Positions 26,116-38,519 of a stretch of DNA of 64,000 nucleotides are shown piece after piece; within the stretch, counting starts at the first letter, position 1, and each line of letters begins with the position of its first letter. Under the pieces are notes generated by a model, which saw only the letters and a list, made by a program, of their open reading frames with translations, was not told where the DNA came from and made no database searches. A program made the position numbers and the translations under genes. Origin of the DNA: Euptelea pleiosperma (lineage: Eukaryota; Streptophyta; Magnoliopsida; Ranunculales; Eupteleaceae); contig CM068545.1 in assembly GCA_035048495.1 (NCBI GenBank), forward strand, positions 24,214,741 through 24,278,740, in the 5' to 3' direction.

Positions 26116-26305
26116 AGTCTGCATAAATGATCTACACTTTTTGATGGGGCTTTTGTGTTTCCATGGCTTTGTATTCTCATGGTTTTGGTTTTGTTGGGTA
26201 ACAGAGAAGTGAAGGAAGCTTCTACTTCTCTTGGAAGCTTAGGGCCTATTTGGCAATTCATTTCCGAGAGTATATATATTGTAGCAGCCAATTAACTTAA
26301 CTAAG

Positions 26306-26900
26306 GCCCCTTTGGCAAACCAGTGGAAGCAAAAAATAACTTCTAAATTAAGTTGCTGAATTTAAAAGTTGTCATCTCGAAGCAAAAGTTTGTTTGGTGA
26401 AACACCAATTTATAAGTCAAAAAGTGAAAAAGTTAGTTTGGCGTGAATTAAGTCAAAAAGTCATTTTCTTATAATTTTATATACATATTATATTCTAATA
26501 AACCATTAATAAAGATCATAAACCAATATCACATATGTTTTTTTTTTTCAAATTTTTTTAATTATAAATGGTCAATAATAAACGACGCACCAAGTGAGTC
26601 ATTTTATAGGTAATTATTTTTTCAAAAAAGAGATGGTCTATTCACACTTTATAATGTGAAGTTTACAAGGGTAAAATTGGTATTTTGGAAAGATTCACTT
26701 AAAATTTGAAGTGTCGGTTCCGCAATATTTTTTTTGACTTTTGCTTCCACCAGAAGTAAGAAGCAAAAAATATTTGCTTCCACAAAAAGAAAGTTTTTGA
26801 CTTTTGAGAAGCAATTCCAAAATGGATACCCAAACAAACTTTTCAACTTTTTTGCTTTTGGAATCAGAAAAGTAACTTATTTCAGTATTGCTAAACGGGT
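26306..26900. mobile_element. ~0.6-kb MITE (CCCCTTTGGCAAACC ends)
   Basis: Left end GGCCCCTTTGGCAAACCAG and right end (reversed) CAACCCGTTTAGCAATAC are imperfect inverted ends. Internal arms 'agaagcaaaa.tatttgcttcc' and 'aagtcaaaaagt' pair too. The superfamily is uncertain (hAT or PIF/Harbinger style tips); the target duplication was not clear. Confidence 0.5.
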
Positions 26901-27129
26901 TGTAAATGTTCGCGTGCATAAAATATTTTAAAGCATTTGGCAATTATATCATATTCTCGTCAAAATATTCGCCCACCTAATTTTCATGGTGTTTGAATGG
27001 CTAGAGAAAATTTACGGAAGTTATCCTGCACACTGCACAAGTACCATAATGAAACAATGCCACCAAGAACATAACTATGTCTGTGGGATCGGCTCATCGC
27101 AGACTTTGGTATTTGTTAAATAAAGAAGT

Positions 27130-27640
27130 TGTGGTATCATCAGGATCAATATTTGTGAACATGTTCATGATCTGGACCATCCAATTAATGGACCAATCGC
27201 TTAAATAACAAAATCTATTATTTTGATGGTGATAATCAGCCTGATTTTTGGTATGTACGTTCACTTAGGGATGGTCGGTTAATAAGCCCAAAACGCTGTG
27301 CCACGTGTCATATTGGTAGATATAATCTGGACCATCAAATTAATGGACTAATCGCCTAAATAACAAAGTCTATTATTTTGATGGTGGTAATCAACTTGAT
27401 TTTTGGTATGTACATCCACTAAGAGATGGGCCAAACATCCATATGGTCTGGGAGCCCAAAAAGGTGTGCCATGTTCATATTGGTAAATACACGAGGGGTC
27501 CCAATATTTAGAGTGCACACAATAAGTGTGCCCAAAAAGGTGTGCCACATGTTATACTAGTAGATATACAAGGGGTACCAGCAGTCATGGAACGTGCAAG
27601 CGGGCCTAAAAAGGTGTGCCACGTGTAGGCTTCAATAAAG
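27130..27640. repeat. reiterated 'gatctggaccatccaattaatgg' repeat
   Basis: Two to three diverged copies of about 170 bp (starting near 27170, 27327 and partly 27490) with 'ggtgtgccacgtgtcatattggtagata'. Matches 45128-45600 in B3. No coding content. Confidence 0.6.
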
Positions 27641-27659
27641 TTAGCCCCAAAAAATGTCG

Positions 27660-28306
27660 TTTTCACAGATTTTTCCCATGGGCAAATTTTATTTGCCTGC
27701 CAAGTCTAAAAATAGCGTTAAAGTATTTGACTAGGGGGGTTAGTGGTAAAATATTCACCTGCCTTTGCGGGCCTGGATAAATATTTTTGTCACAAAATAG
27801 CTTGCCAAACGCGGCAAAAATGTGATTCACCCGCACAAAAGTTTTATTTTCCCACGAATATGGCCTACCAAACAGGCCCGTATCAAATGGATTTTCACGT
27901 GTAGATTTGTCCCTTATCATTAAAACTATGAGGTTTTATAAGGTTTACTGTGGTGGGACTGTGGGAGTGGGACTCCTTAAATGCGCACAAAAGGGTGAAA
28001 CTGAGAGTCCGCCACACTCCCCTGGCTACTAACGCAATCAATTCCCTTGAACACAGAAAGCAAATAAAATAGACTAATTTTGTATTAGCCCCCTCTGGGA
28101 TGAAAAAGTAATTTTATTACCCTTTCACTTTACAATTGAAAACTTTGATGACCGGGCCTGTCATCTAAGGTGGATTTTGTACGGGCTGACCATCTCGGCC
28201 TCACCACACAGTATCAGGTAAGTGTTTTGGCAAAAAGCATTCGATCCACGTGCCGAGAGCTGCGGCCCTGTCATCTCCTTTGATGATAAGGCCCAGGCAT
28301 CAAAAG
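27660..28306. other. B-block spacer, repeat-like
   Basis: Duplicated at about 45640-46140. Contains 'caaattttatttgcctg' and its near inverse 'ttttattttcccacg...ggcctaccaaacaggcc', suggesting an old DNA element. No gene. Confidence 0.4.
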
Positions 28307-28724
28307 CAAGGTTTAAAGGAGGCCGTTTTAACGGTTAAACGGACTGGGGGCGTTACCGTTTAAACGGCCGTTAAAACGGATTGAAACGGTCAGGGGCAAA
28401 AATGGAAAAAAATGAGAAAAAATGGAATTAAACGGATTTTAATGGAAAAAAACGGAAAAAGTGACGCTGAAATTCAAATTTTGAAAATTAAAAAAAAAAC
28501 AGAATTTAACAGATTTTAACGGAAATTAAACGGATTTTAACTGAATTAAACGGTTTTAACGGCCATTTTTTTCACAAAATTTTTCGAAATTAAACGGCTG
28601 TTTAAACGATTTTAACAGCCGTTTAAACGTTTTTAACGGCCGTTTTTTTCAAAACCGATAAAATGGGTTTAAACGGAAACGGGCTTGGGGCGTTACTGTT
28701 TAAACGGCCGTTTTTAAAACCATG
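28307..28724 (+). mobile_element. hAT-type MITE, CCGTTTAAACGG family, copy 3
   Basis: CAAGGTTTAAAGG...TTTTTAAAACCATG. Flanks ATCAAAAG and CTCTAAAG agree at six of eight bases. B3 lacks it (region 46130-46210). Confidence 0.8.
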
Positions 28725-28753
28725 CTCTAAAGTACCCTTACTAATGTTTAAAG

Positions 28754-29185
28754 TATGGTTTTAAAAACGGCCCTTTAAATGGTTTTAACGGCCGTTTAAA
28801 CGGTAACGCCCCAAGCCCGTTTCCATTAAAACTGTTTAAACGCGTTTTATTGGTTTTGAAACAAACAGCCATTTTTTGTTCTAACGGCCGTTAAAATCGT
28901 TTAAACAGCCGTTTAATTTTAAAAAATTTTGTGAAAAAAACGACCGTTAAAGCCGTTTAAATCCGTTAAAATCTGTTTTTTTTTTTAATTTTCAAATTTC
29001 AAAATTTGAATTTCAGCGCCATTTTTTCCATTTTTTTCCGTTAAAATCCGTTTAATTCCGTTTTTACCCATTTTTTTTCCATTTTTGCCCCCGACCGTTT
29101 CAATCTGTTTTATCGGCCGTTTAAACGGTTTAAACGAAACGCCCCCAGTCCGTTTAACCGTTAAAACGGCCTCCTTCAAACCTTG
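28754..29185 (-). mobile_element. hAT-type MITE, CCGTTTAAACGG family, copy 4
   Basis: Inverted relative to copy 3, only 29 bp from it. Perfect 8-bp duplication GTTTAAAG at 28746-28753 and 29186-29193. The empty site is intact in B3 at about 46225-46232 (ACTAATGTTTAAAGGACC). The tip reads TATGG rather than CATGG. Confidence 0.9.
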
Positions 29186-29193
29186 GTTTAAAG

Positions 29194-29987
29194 GACCATT
29201 GGAACCATTAAAGTGAAGTTGAAGACGTTCGCAGACTTCACGAAGCCAACGAAAACATTCGAGAGCCGGCCAAATAACCTTTCGTTTTTGATTTGTTTAC
29301 ACAAAAAACCTTAATTCCATCAACCTATCAGAAAATGATTCGAACTCACAGATGACGTAGCAGACGTCGTTGGAGATTGTCTGGCCGGCCCCAATCGATT
29401 TGTCTGGTGTGATCATCACCAAACTCTTGATTGTTATTTTAGTGTTGGTGATAGATCTTGGATCATGTTTTGAGTAGTCTTATTTTATTGGACTGGTTGA
29501 AGATTTGAGTTTCTATGAGATCTTGATCTCTTGTTATGTTGTTGCTTTTTCCTGGGAGGATACAAGAGGCCTTTGTTGTTTCAAGGATGGAGCGCGAAGA
29601 GTAGGGATTGGGGACTGGGGGAGGAAGGAAAGGTGGTGGTGGTGGTGGTTGTTTTTTACTATGAACTAAATTGAGGAAGAAAAATAACAGATATGATGGA
29701 GGTCCGAAGAAAAGACCTCCTCCATGGATGGTGGTTTGAAGGAGTGAAGTTCTCTGAAGATTGGGAAACGAAGACATAAAGCTTCTATTATGCTCTTCTC
29801 AATTCTAGAGCTACAACCACCCATAATTGAAAACCCATTTGAAGAAACCTCCATGAACGAAACATATATCCACGACACCCACCGAAATAAAATTGGTTAC
29901 TTGCTTTAATTTGTTCTTCAAATTCTACTTGTTTTAATAGAAAAGAGTAACCCTCATTCCACCCTAGTTAGTAGTTTGACTTCTGAG
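29194..29987. other. conserved B-block segment, possible captured gene flank
   Basis: Matches 46230-47035 with high identity. It does not look like the surrounding MITEs. It contains a GGTGGT run and, on the minus strand, open frames (29463-29777, 29666-29878) with no recognised domain. It could be the 5' region of a host gene carried with the GST cluster; unproven. Confidence 0.4.
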
Positions 29988-30406
29988 CATGGTTTTAAAA
30001 ATGGATTACCGTTTTAAGGGCCGTTTAAACGGTAACGCCCCAAGCCCTTTTCCGTTAAAACTGTTTAATCACATTTTATTTCCGTTAAAACCGTTTAATC
30101 ACGTTTTAATGTTTTTGAATTTAACGGCCGTTAAAATCATTTAAACAACCGTTAAATTCTGAAAAAATTTTGTGAAATTCGGCCGTTAAATCTGTTTAAT
30201 TCCGTTAAATTCCATTTTTTTTTTTTAATTTCAAAATTTAAAATTTGAATTTCAGAGCCATTTTTTTTCCGTTAAAACCCATTTAATTCCATTTTTTATT
30301 TTTTTTTCCATTCTTGCCCCTGGTCGTTTCAATCCGTTTTAACGGCCGTTTAAATGGTAACGCCCCCAGTCCGTTTAACCGTTAAAACGGCCTCCTTTAA
30401 ACCTTG
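29988..30406 (-). mobile_element. hAT-type MITE, CCGTTTAAACGG family, copy 5
   Basis: CATGGTTTTAAA...TTTAAACCTTG with flanks CTTCTGAG (29980-29987) and GTTCTGAG (30407-30414). The empty site is in B3 near 47033. Confidence 0.85.
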
Positions 30407-30414
30407 GTTCTGAG

Positions 30415-31413
30415 TACTATACGCGTATTATACCCGAATAGCAAGTTTTCTTTTGAAAAAACATTTTAAACGACCGTACACATTGAACTATTCCGATTAT
30501 TCACCATTTTTTCTCTAAAATCGATTAAAACACATATTTCTGTTTTTTCAATAATACTTCAAATTTGACATCTTTCATTGACACATTCTTATTGATCAAT
30601 GACCTGACTTTCTTTTATATAGGAGATCTCCAATCTCAGTTGAAAATCAGCTTGATTGGTGATTTTTAGGCATTGGATCTTTGCACCCACCCGAAAATAA
30701 TGATCCAATCCCATGGTTAAAAATTAACTTATGAATAAGACTAAATTCCGACGGATATAAAGCACTAATCAAGCTAATGTTTGGTCTATATACATACACG
30801 AATTTATGAAAGTTTTCCTCATAAAAGAAAACCAGTATCTATGGTAGAAAAATGAAGTAATGGTGTGGTGAGAAACCTAAAAGTTTTTAAAGATGAGAAA
30901 CCTAGAAGAATAGAAAATTAAACCAGAAAGCACAGAAATAAGTGGCGATTATCTCAAATATCATGATCAAGAGCCTGAAATCATATACAAATCCGTAGAG
31001 ATCTACAGAAGAATTGTAAACAAATTAGAAAGTGAAGATCAAAACAAGAACTAGGGCTTCAGTGACGTCTTAATCTAATTCATTCGAACGAAGGGCAGGG
31101 TATTTTATGTATTTTAAACATTTTAAAACAAATCAGTAAGACTACTTTAGACATTTAAAAAGTTAGAGTAATGGGACTGTGGTCAACTACTGCTGGACTT
31201 GGTCAACAGGGGTATTACCCAATTTTTAAAGTGTAGGGATAATACAAATTACTTTTGCATCCCAGAAGTAGTACTAAATTACCCAATAAAGTAATAATAA
31301 TAAGAAAAGAACAAAGAGAACCAGCTGGTTTGGGTCGGGACTAGGAAAAACCAAATATGCCTCCTCCCATTAGTCGCAGATTGCTTGCAAAGCCGATGGC
31401 TAAGAAAGAGTAT
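30415..31413. other. B-block spacer with MITE fragments
   Basis: Matches 47035-47430 and 47790-48430; B3 carries an extra ~350 bp (47440-47790) in the middle. A GATGTTTGGCCC-family arm lies at 30640-30790. No gene. Confidence 0.45.
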
Positions 31414-31579
31414 CTTGAGTAAAACTTCTCTCACAATGGGATTGCAAATCACACAAAACACAGCCAATGAGTTCTCGGCACGTACACCTAACAAGCAAAA
31501 GCACTTGTGTACGTGCCGAGAACTCATTGGCTGTGTTTTGTGTGATTTACAATTTCGTGTGATGGAAGTTTTACTCAAG
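31414..31579. mobile_element. 166-bp foldback with perfect 41-bp stem
   Basis: 31446-31486 and 31508-31548 are perfect reverse complements (41 bp) around a 21-nt loop. Outer arms CTTGAGTAAAACTTC / GAAGTTTTACTCAAG extend the hairpin imperfectly. B3 has the site without it (about 48430-48445). The tip shares GAGTAAAACTT with the MULE MITE family at 31739. Confidence 0.85.
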
Positions 31580-31738
31580 AGTCTTTACCTTTACGAGGAA
31601 CTCATCTCGTGCCAAGCCGACACCGAAGAGACAACTCGTTCAAACTCTGGCACTTCATTAAATGATTCCTCACTTGTCAAACAACGAGCGTGCCTTCCTG
31701 CAGCACGTCTCTCTCTTAGAGGTTTCATCGGTCACTCT

Positions 31739-31983
31739 GAGTAAAACTTGCCTGACCACCGTTGGTCTGGTAGCTAACGATAGGTGCAGTGCTTGGCACG
31801 TGGATTTCGTACGGGTGACAAAGCTTGGAGTGCTCAACACGTACGCCGAGGTCTTTTTGCTTTTGTATTAAAAAAATCAAAAAATAAATCTTAAAAAACT
31901 GAAGTACTTGTTGGGTGAGGCTGTGTTTGTCAGTCCGTACGAAATCCCGCTACCAACCAACGGTGGTCAGGCAAGTTTTACTC
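31739..31983. mobile_element. MULE MITE, GAGTAAAACTTGCC family, copy 1
   Basis: Ends GAGTAAAACTTGCCTGACC and its inverse GGTCAGGCAAGTTTTACTC. 9-bp duplication GGTCACTCT (31730-31738) and GATCACTCT (31984-31992). Shared with B3 (48579-48831), so it is older than the duplication. Confidence 0.85.
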
Positions 31984-32164
31984 GATCACTCTATCTCTTG
32001 AGAAATTTTCTTTCTTGTCATGTGGGTCGCACTTTGTATAAGAGTTCCAATCCTCAGAGGGAGAAATTTATTTCCCGTCATTTGGGCCACACTATGTATT
32101 AGAGTTCCAATCTCCATAGGAGCGCCACTACAGGATCACCACTCATTTTGTGGGATTAATAAAT

Positions 32165-32465
32165 CTTTGATGACGGATGCTCACGGACGTCCTTATGGGC
32201 CACATGGCACACCTTAGATATCCTTGAACGTATAGATGTTCGGCCCATCCCTTGGTGATTTCTATCCATTGGATCTGAGTCATCAAATAGCTATAGATAC
32301 CCAAGATTGAAAATCAACCCATGAAAAATACTCAATCCAATGGTTATAAATCACTAATCAAGATGAGCTTTTGTGGTCCACCTAGGGATGAGCCAAAAAT
32401 CCATACCGTCGGTGGTCTCTAAGAGTGTACCAGAGTCCATATGAAAGCATCCGTGCCGTCATGAA
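32165..32465. mobile_element. hairpin MITE, GATGTTTGGCCC family
   Basis: Left arm 'tgatgacggatgctcacggacg...ggccacatggcacac' pairs with right arm 'gtgtaccagagtccatatgaaagcatccgtgccgtcat'. Also in B3 at 49017-49325. Confidence 0.6.
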
Positions 32466-32469
32466 GAGA

Positions 32470-33189
32470 GTGATCTACTTGATCCTTTTTTTCAGTGGTT
32501 AATTATAACTTCTGGAAATCATCAATCAATCTGATTTTTGGAATGTAGGTCCACTAAGTGGTGGGCCAAATATCCATAAGGTTAATGGACAAAGAGTGCT
32601 CCAAAACATCTTCAACTGATGTACAAAAGGAGGCTATATAAATGCTCAGCCGCTCCATTCTTTTCTTTGAAAACATGTAAAAGCTTCTACAAGACTTGGG
32701 CTTGGTTTATAGACCCGAGAATTCTTCTAGCAGTCCAAGGGGCAACACCGTACCTAGCACAAAACTCATTGTTGATGTGGAATCGTTAGCAACAACAATT
32801 CTTACATTATTCTTGGAGTGTGTTGTTTGTTTGTGTAGCCAGCATTCCACTTGTGTTAGACTCGTGGACCTTTTGATATACATTGTTACTCCTCCCTCTA
32901 ACAGCTTAAGCTTTTATAGTAAATTGGTTGTCAACAAGCTTTGTCCCTTCAATGGTTGACAATGTTCTCTGGTGTTGATGTTTTGCGGAGACAAGCCGAA
33001 GAGACAACTCGTTGAAGAACCGGAGAAAAAATTCTAAATTCCTATACGAGAATATCTCTATTTGTGCATCAATCTTGAGGCATGAGTTGAGAAAGAATTC
33101 CAGTACATCACGAGAATCTATAAAATATCTCATAAATGTTAAATAATATCCAAGGCTGGATTGTATCTTATAAATCTATAAAATATCCA
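32470..33189. other. B-block segment upstream of copia fragment
   Basis: Matches 49325-50040. The open frame at 32696-32959 and its B3 partner 49558-49815 are similar to each other but have no recognised domain. Probably decayed copia pol preceding the reverse transcriptase part. Confidence 0.4.
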
Positions 33190-34438
33190 AAGCTGGTTTG
33201 TATCTTACACAAACTAAATATGTTGTTGATTTTCTCAAATGGATTCATATGGACGGCGCCAAACTGTTTGGCTCTCCCACCCTTAGTGGAAAAAAAGATG
33301 GGCCCCCATGATGGGGATCCACATAAGGATCCTATTGAATACCGCAGCGTGTTATGTGCTTTACAATATCTGTCCCTCACCAGGCCCGATTTGCCCTTCT
33401 TTGCCAATAATGTGTGCCACTTTATACACAGCCCTACTACCACTCAATATTGGATAGTAGTCAAACGTATTCTACTATACGTTAAAGGAACAAGATCACT
33501 TGATCTTCTATCAACCTAGCCCTTTAAAACTTGAAGCCTACTCTAACGTGGATTATGTCGGTTTTCCACTTGATCGTCGATCCACTGGTGGATATTGCAT
33601 TTATCTTGGGTACAATCCGATCTCTTGGAGTGCCAAAAAGCAATCCACGGTATGTTTCTCATTCCAGCACAGAATCTGAATATCGCCAACTAGCCAATCT
33701 AGCCCACACGGGTGCCAAAATCTCTTGGTTGGAGTTTATCTTCAAAGACTTAGGTGACATTTGGTAAAACTTGTTCTCAAACCTTAAGTCTGAGTGGGCA
33801 GAGATTCAGTGATTTTGGTTAATAAGTGGTGTTTGTTAAACGAATTATTCTCAATAGTACTTATCACCAAAATCATTGAGATTCATTGAAAAGCAAAAAA
33901 AGTAAACCTCCCTTCACTTATTGGGGTAAGTGAATGAATATTTAAAAAGATTCTTAGATTCTTTTTTAATACCAACAATGTCCTTTTTCTCAAAGCTTTC
34001 TCTTTTGAAAATTTCCAAAAGTGTACTAATAAATATTTTAAAATACCCCACAATGTCCTTGACTTAATTTTAAGACTTAAGACCTTTAAAAACAATCTAA
34101 TTCACTCATAAGTTATGAGGCTATCAAACCTTAAGCACTTTAAGCTTTTAGATCTAATAACTTAATTTACCAAATGCCACCTACTCTACTTTGGTGTGAC
34201 AACATTAGTTCAATTTTGTTGGCCTCGAATCTGGTTTTCCATGCGCACACAAAGCATCTAGAGGTTTACTATCACTATGTTCATGAGAAAGTTATCTGCA
34301 AGGAACTCGATGTTCGGTACATCAACACAGTTCATTAGAGTGCTGACATTTTCACAAAAGGCCTCACTAGCTACAGCTCATTTTCAACTTCTACATGATA
34401 AGCTCATGGTCCGCTCACAGCCCATTAGCTTGCGGGGG
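33190..34438 (+). pseudogene. Ty1/copia RT-RNase H fragment, MITE-split (B1)
   Basis: Across frames: GLYLTQTKY-like and EYRSVLCALQYLSLTRPDLPF (end of reverse transcriptase), KGTRSLDLL, then the RNase H core with the STESEYRQLA motif at about 33665-33720. After a MITE (33753-34181) the rest follows: LWCDNIS, ARTKHLEVYYHYVHEK and SADIFTKGL up to about 34380. Frameshifts and the MITE make it a pseudogene. A polypurine tract TGCGGGGG (34431-34438) precedes the 3' LTR. Confidence 0.85.
33753..34181. mobile_element. 429-bp MITE with GGTGRCATTTGGTAAA ends
   Basis: Left GGTGACATTTGGTAAAAC, right (reversed) GGTGGCATTTGGTAAATT. TA on each side could be the target duplication (Tc1/Mariner-like), but the class is uncertain. 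It splits the copia RNase H. In B3 the same MITE (50612-63993) is itself split by a CACTA element. Confidence 0.75.
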
Positions 34439-34910
34439 TGTAATAGCTATAATATTCTCACAGCCTATCAAACTTCTCCCAAATCTTCAACGGCTCTTTC
34501 TTGAGCTGGTTCCCCTGTATTTTTGTAAAGATGAATGTGCGTATCTTTAAAAATAGTTTAGGAGGATAATATATTTCTTGTATATATCCCTAACATAAAG
34601 GGGAGTAAAACTTGCCTGACCACCGATGGTCTGGTAGCTACCTGACGATTGGTGCAGTGCTCAGCACGTGGATTTCGTATGGACTGACAAACGCAGCCTG
34701 ACCAAACACGTACCCAGGTGAGTTTTTTAAGATTTAACTTTTGATTTTTTTAATGCAAAAGCAAAAAAGACCTTGGCGTACATGCCAAGCACTGCACAGT
34801 GTTTCGCCCGTACGAAATCCACACGTGGAGCACTGCACCGCTGGTCAGGTGGTAAGGCAAGTTTTACTCCATAAAGGGAGTTGATTGAGTTGCAAACATT
34901 ATATAATAGG
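34439..34910 (+). mobile_element. 3' LTR of copia fragment (with MITE inside)
   Basis: Starts TGTAATAGC directly after the polypurine tract. It contains the MITE at 34603-34869. The right end is not resolved. No equivalent is in the window for B3, which stops at the MITE. Confidence 0.55.
34603..34869. mobile_element. MULE MITE, GAGTAAAACTTGCC family, copy 3
   Basis: GAGTAAAACTTGCCTGACC...GGCAAGTTTTACTC with a perfect 9-bp duplication CATAAAGGG at 34594-34602 and 34870-34878. Inserted in the copia LTR. Confidence 0.9.
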
Positions 34911-35269
34911 AGCACTGCACCGATGGTACACGGATTACATTCACCAAATTCAGTCTTTGTTTTCGAAATATTTTATTAACTGCTTTGCTCGTGCAGACAA
35001 GATGCCTGAATTGTTGGTACAAGGCAGACCGGATCTCTAGGAAAACTAGGCTGTTAACGGATGGATTCAAATTATAGATTGTGGTTATTTGAATCCGATC
35101 CAATAAGATACTCACTTTAATTAATCAGAATTCGATCCGTCCCCCAATCCGAATCCGTACCTACATCCAAATTTGATTTTTTCCAGATCGGATCAGATCA
35201 GATCGGGTTTTTCTCGGCAAACAGGCAAAAAAAAAAAGGAGAATAAAGCTTTGATGACAAACTATGACT

Positions 35270-35750
35270 AATCGTATGGTTGTTTGTCCCATCCCTAAGT
35301 GGACCTACAGACCAAAAATCAGCCTGATTGGTGATTACTAGCAGTTGGATCTGAGTACACGAATTCCACAATTAAAAATCAAATCATAAAAAAGACTCAA
35401 ATCCTAGTGTTAGAAATTACCAGCCAGACTGACTTTGGTCTCTAGGTCTACCTAGGGATGGGCCAAACATCCATACGGCTTGTAGAACCAATCAGGCTTA
35501 TTTTTGGTATGTCTATCCAAGAAGAGGTGGGCTAAACATCTATACAGTTAGTGGGTCCCAAACAAAAACGCTATGTGGGGCTACGATAGTCCTATGCATG
35601 GACTACATCCAATGTCTTGTGCATCTAATCGGCCTAATTTTTGCTGTATGTACACTTAGGGATGAGCCAAGCATCTATATTGTCGGAGTGTCTAATGGTG
35701 TGCCATGTCATATGGCCCATACGGACATCCGTGATCGTCATTAAAAAATG
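35270..35750. repeat. MITE fragments upstream of GST4
   Basis: Partial GATGTTTGGCCC-family arms ('ccatccctaagtggacctacagaccaaaaatcagcctgattgg'), matching those before GST3. No gene. Confidence 0.55.
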
Positions 35751-35763
35751 GAGTAGGTCCTAG

Positions 35764-35780
35764 GAACGCAAGCAATGACA
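35764..35780 (+). promoter_or_regulatory. half as-1-like site of GST4
   Basis: GAACG-CAAGCAA-TGACA: the downstream half-site TGACA and the spacer are as in GST2, and the upstream half-site lost its TGAC core. About 75 bp upstream of the TATA box. Confidence 0.6.
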
Positions 35781-35853
35781 TCTATTAGATAATAGAATAG
35801 ACCTAGAAACGCTATAAATTGATAAAATAGTGATAAACCGATCTCAAAAAATG

Positions 35854-35862
35854 CTATAAATA
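35854..35862 (+). promoter_or_regulatory. TATA box of GST4
   Basis: CTATAAATA, 114 bp before the ATG, so the 5' leader is about 30 bp longer than in the other copies (extra stretch 35885-35935). Confidence 0.75.
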
Positions 35863-35966
35863 CTCCCACTCTCATCTTGCGTATCTCCACCTCACACATC
35901 CCAATCTCACACTACAACAGAAACAGTGCAAGAGCTTTTCTTTGTTCTTTATTTCCAATATTCTGA

Positions 35967-36742
<776 letters not shown>

Positions 36743-36746
36743 AGTC

Positions 36747-36914
36747 CAAGGTTTTAAATTACGGCCGAAACACGAAATTTCGGTTTCGGTGTTTACATAA
36801 ATTCCCGAAATATAGTTTTCTATAACGAAATCCACCAAAATTTGGAAATATCGTCCGAAATTTTGGTTTTTGATCTCACCGAATTTGTTACTGAAACCGA
36901 AATTTAAATCCTTG
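36747..36914. mobile_element. 168-bp hAT MITE abutting the GST4 stop codon
   Basis: CAAGGTTTTAAATTACGG...AAATTTAAATCCTTG, inverted ends. Perfect 8-bp duplication GTAGAGTC at 36739-36746 and 36915-36922; the left copy includes the TAG stop. GST3 shows the empty site (GAGTAGAGTCTGCAT). The interior repeats CGAAATTTCGG-type words. The tips resemble those of the CCGTTTAAACGG family. Confidence 0.9.
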
Positions 36915-36922
36915 GTAGAGTC

Positions 36923-37582
36923 TACATTGTTTTACTCTTTTTCTCAGGGCTTTTGTGTGTCCATGGCTTTGTATTCTCATGGTTTTGGTTTTGTTGGGTA
37001 AGAGAGAAGGAAAAGAGAGTTGTTTGGTGCGGTGGACGTGGTGGTGCGGTTGTTCAATGGGGAGGAAGAAGAAGAAGAAAAAGAGGTCGGGAAAAAATAA
37101 AAAAATTGAAAGTGGGTGTGGAGCATAAAAACGCAGGTGAAAATATCCAGCCCCTTTGAATTTTAAGATCATTATATTTTTTTTATGTTTTTAAGATCAT
37201 GGGACTGGAGACTGAATCGGTGGGCTCTGATCCTGATACGAATTGGTCCAATCCAGAACGGGATCAGGCCCATCTCGCCTGAGACAAAGTGGGACTCCAT
37301 TGCAAAACAGTGATCTATGGGCGAGACAGGACCTGGTTTGGATCCGATTGGTTGTTTCCGATCCCGATCCAAATCACCTGATCCAGAACGGACGAGATTT
37401 TGAACAAAGTAGACGATAGACCTGGAATATTGGTTGATCAGACCCATTGTTTCACCTTGGGCTTAGATCCGTTCTTTGGTACAAAATTTTGTATAAAAAT
37501 TGATACAAAATCCCACGTGGTATAGTCTTTCGGGTCCACTGACCCATGAATGTCGAGCCCGCACCTTGGTGGATATACACAC
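36923..37582. other. GST4 3' flank and unassigned sequence
   Basis: 36923-37020 matches the GST3 3' flank. 37195-37480 is rich in GGATC/GATCC words ('gatccgattgg...gatcccgatcc'). No gene. Confidence 0.45.
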
Positions 37583-37986
37583 CATGGTTTTAAAAACGGC
37601 CGTTTAAACGGTAACGCCCCAAGCCAGTTTCCGTTAAAATCGTTTAAACATGTATCGGTTTTGAATAAAATGGCTGTTTTTTGTTTTAACGACCGTTAAA
37701 ATCGTTTAAACAGCTGTTTAATTCTGAAAATTTTGTGAAAAAAACGGCCATTAAATCTATTTAATTCCATTAAAATCCATTTAATTTCCGTTAAAATCTG
37801 TTAAATTCTATTTTTTTAAAAATTTTCAAATTTCAAAATTTGAATTTCAGCGCCATTTTTCTGTTAAAATCTGTTGAATTCCATTTTTTCCATTTTTGCC
37901 CCTGGCCATTTCAATCCGTTTAAATGGTTTAAACGGTAACGCCCCCAGTCCGTTTAACCGTTAAAACGGTCCTCCTTTAAACCTTG
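37583..37986 (-). mobile_element. hAT-type MITE, CCGTTTAAACGG family, copy 6
   Basis: CATGGTTTTAAAAACGG...TTTAAACCTTG; perfect 8-bp duplication ATACACAC at 37575-37582 and 37987-37994. Confidence 0.9.
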
Positions 37987-37994
37987 ATACACAC

Positions 37995-38350
37995 AAAAAT
38001 GAACCTGATGGATGATCTCTAGCCATTGAATTCTAGCACTTTTTTAACATGGGCTTCATAAACAAGCCTATGAGTGGTTCCAAGCCCATGATGAAAAAGT
38101 GTTTGAACGGCAAGAAATTACCATCTAGATGATTTTTGGTATGTATAGTTGCATAAGAAATGGCCAAACATTTATGGAGCCCATTTTTGCTCACGGACAT
38201 CTACACATGGCACACTTTTAGTGACCGAAGACGGGATTGATGTTTGGCTCATCCTTTACACGGACCTACAGACCAAAAATTAGCCTTATTGGTGATTTTC
38301 AACTGTTGGATTTGAGTCTATTTAATGGATTGATTTTAAGCCGTGGTGTT
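37995..38350. repeat. GATGTTTGGCCC-family fragments
   Basis: Two opposing arms ('gaacctgatggatgatc' and 'gatgtttggctcatcc...accaaaaattagcc') without clean ends. Confidence 0.5.
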
Positions 38351-38354
38351 CGAG

Positions 38355-38515
38355 TAAAATGGCAAATGCGAGAAGGAGAAATAATTTTATTTCAGCCATT
38401 CAGATTAAAGATGACTTGTTTGTGGAAGAAGAAGAAGTCCGGTCTAAGATTAGCGAATTCTATTTGAATCTGTACTCAGAGCCTTTTGCCTCTAGACCAA
38501 AATTGATAGTCAAGC
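38355..38515 (+). pseudogene. LINE ORF2 scrap
   Basis: Reads NNFISAIQIKDD, then LFVEEEEVRSKISEFYLNLY, then SEPFASRPKL. This is the linker between endonuclease and reverse transcriptase in plant L1-type LINEs ('...I..F..LF.E....RP'). About 50 codons survive, with no start and no RT motifs. Confidence 0.6.
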
Positions 38516-38519
38516 ATTC

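Noticed and set aside
31414..31579. Named microRNA gene
   Set aside because: The fold is right, but without small-RNA evidence it cannot be told from a young MITE; reported as a foldback and a finding only.
32696..32959. Novel 87-codon gene with a partner at 49558-49815
   Set aside because: No domain, sits directly before copia pol sequence and is duplicated with the block; more likely decayed copia or spacer.
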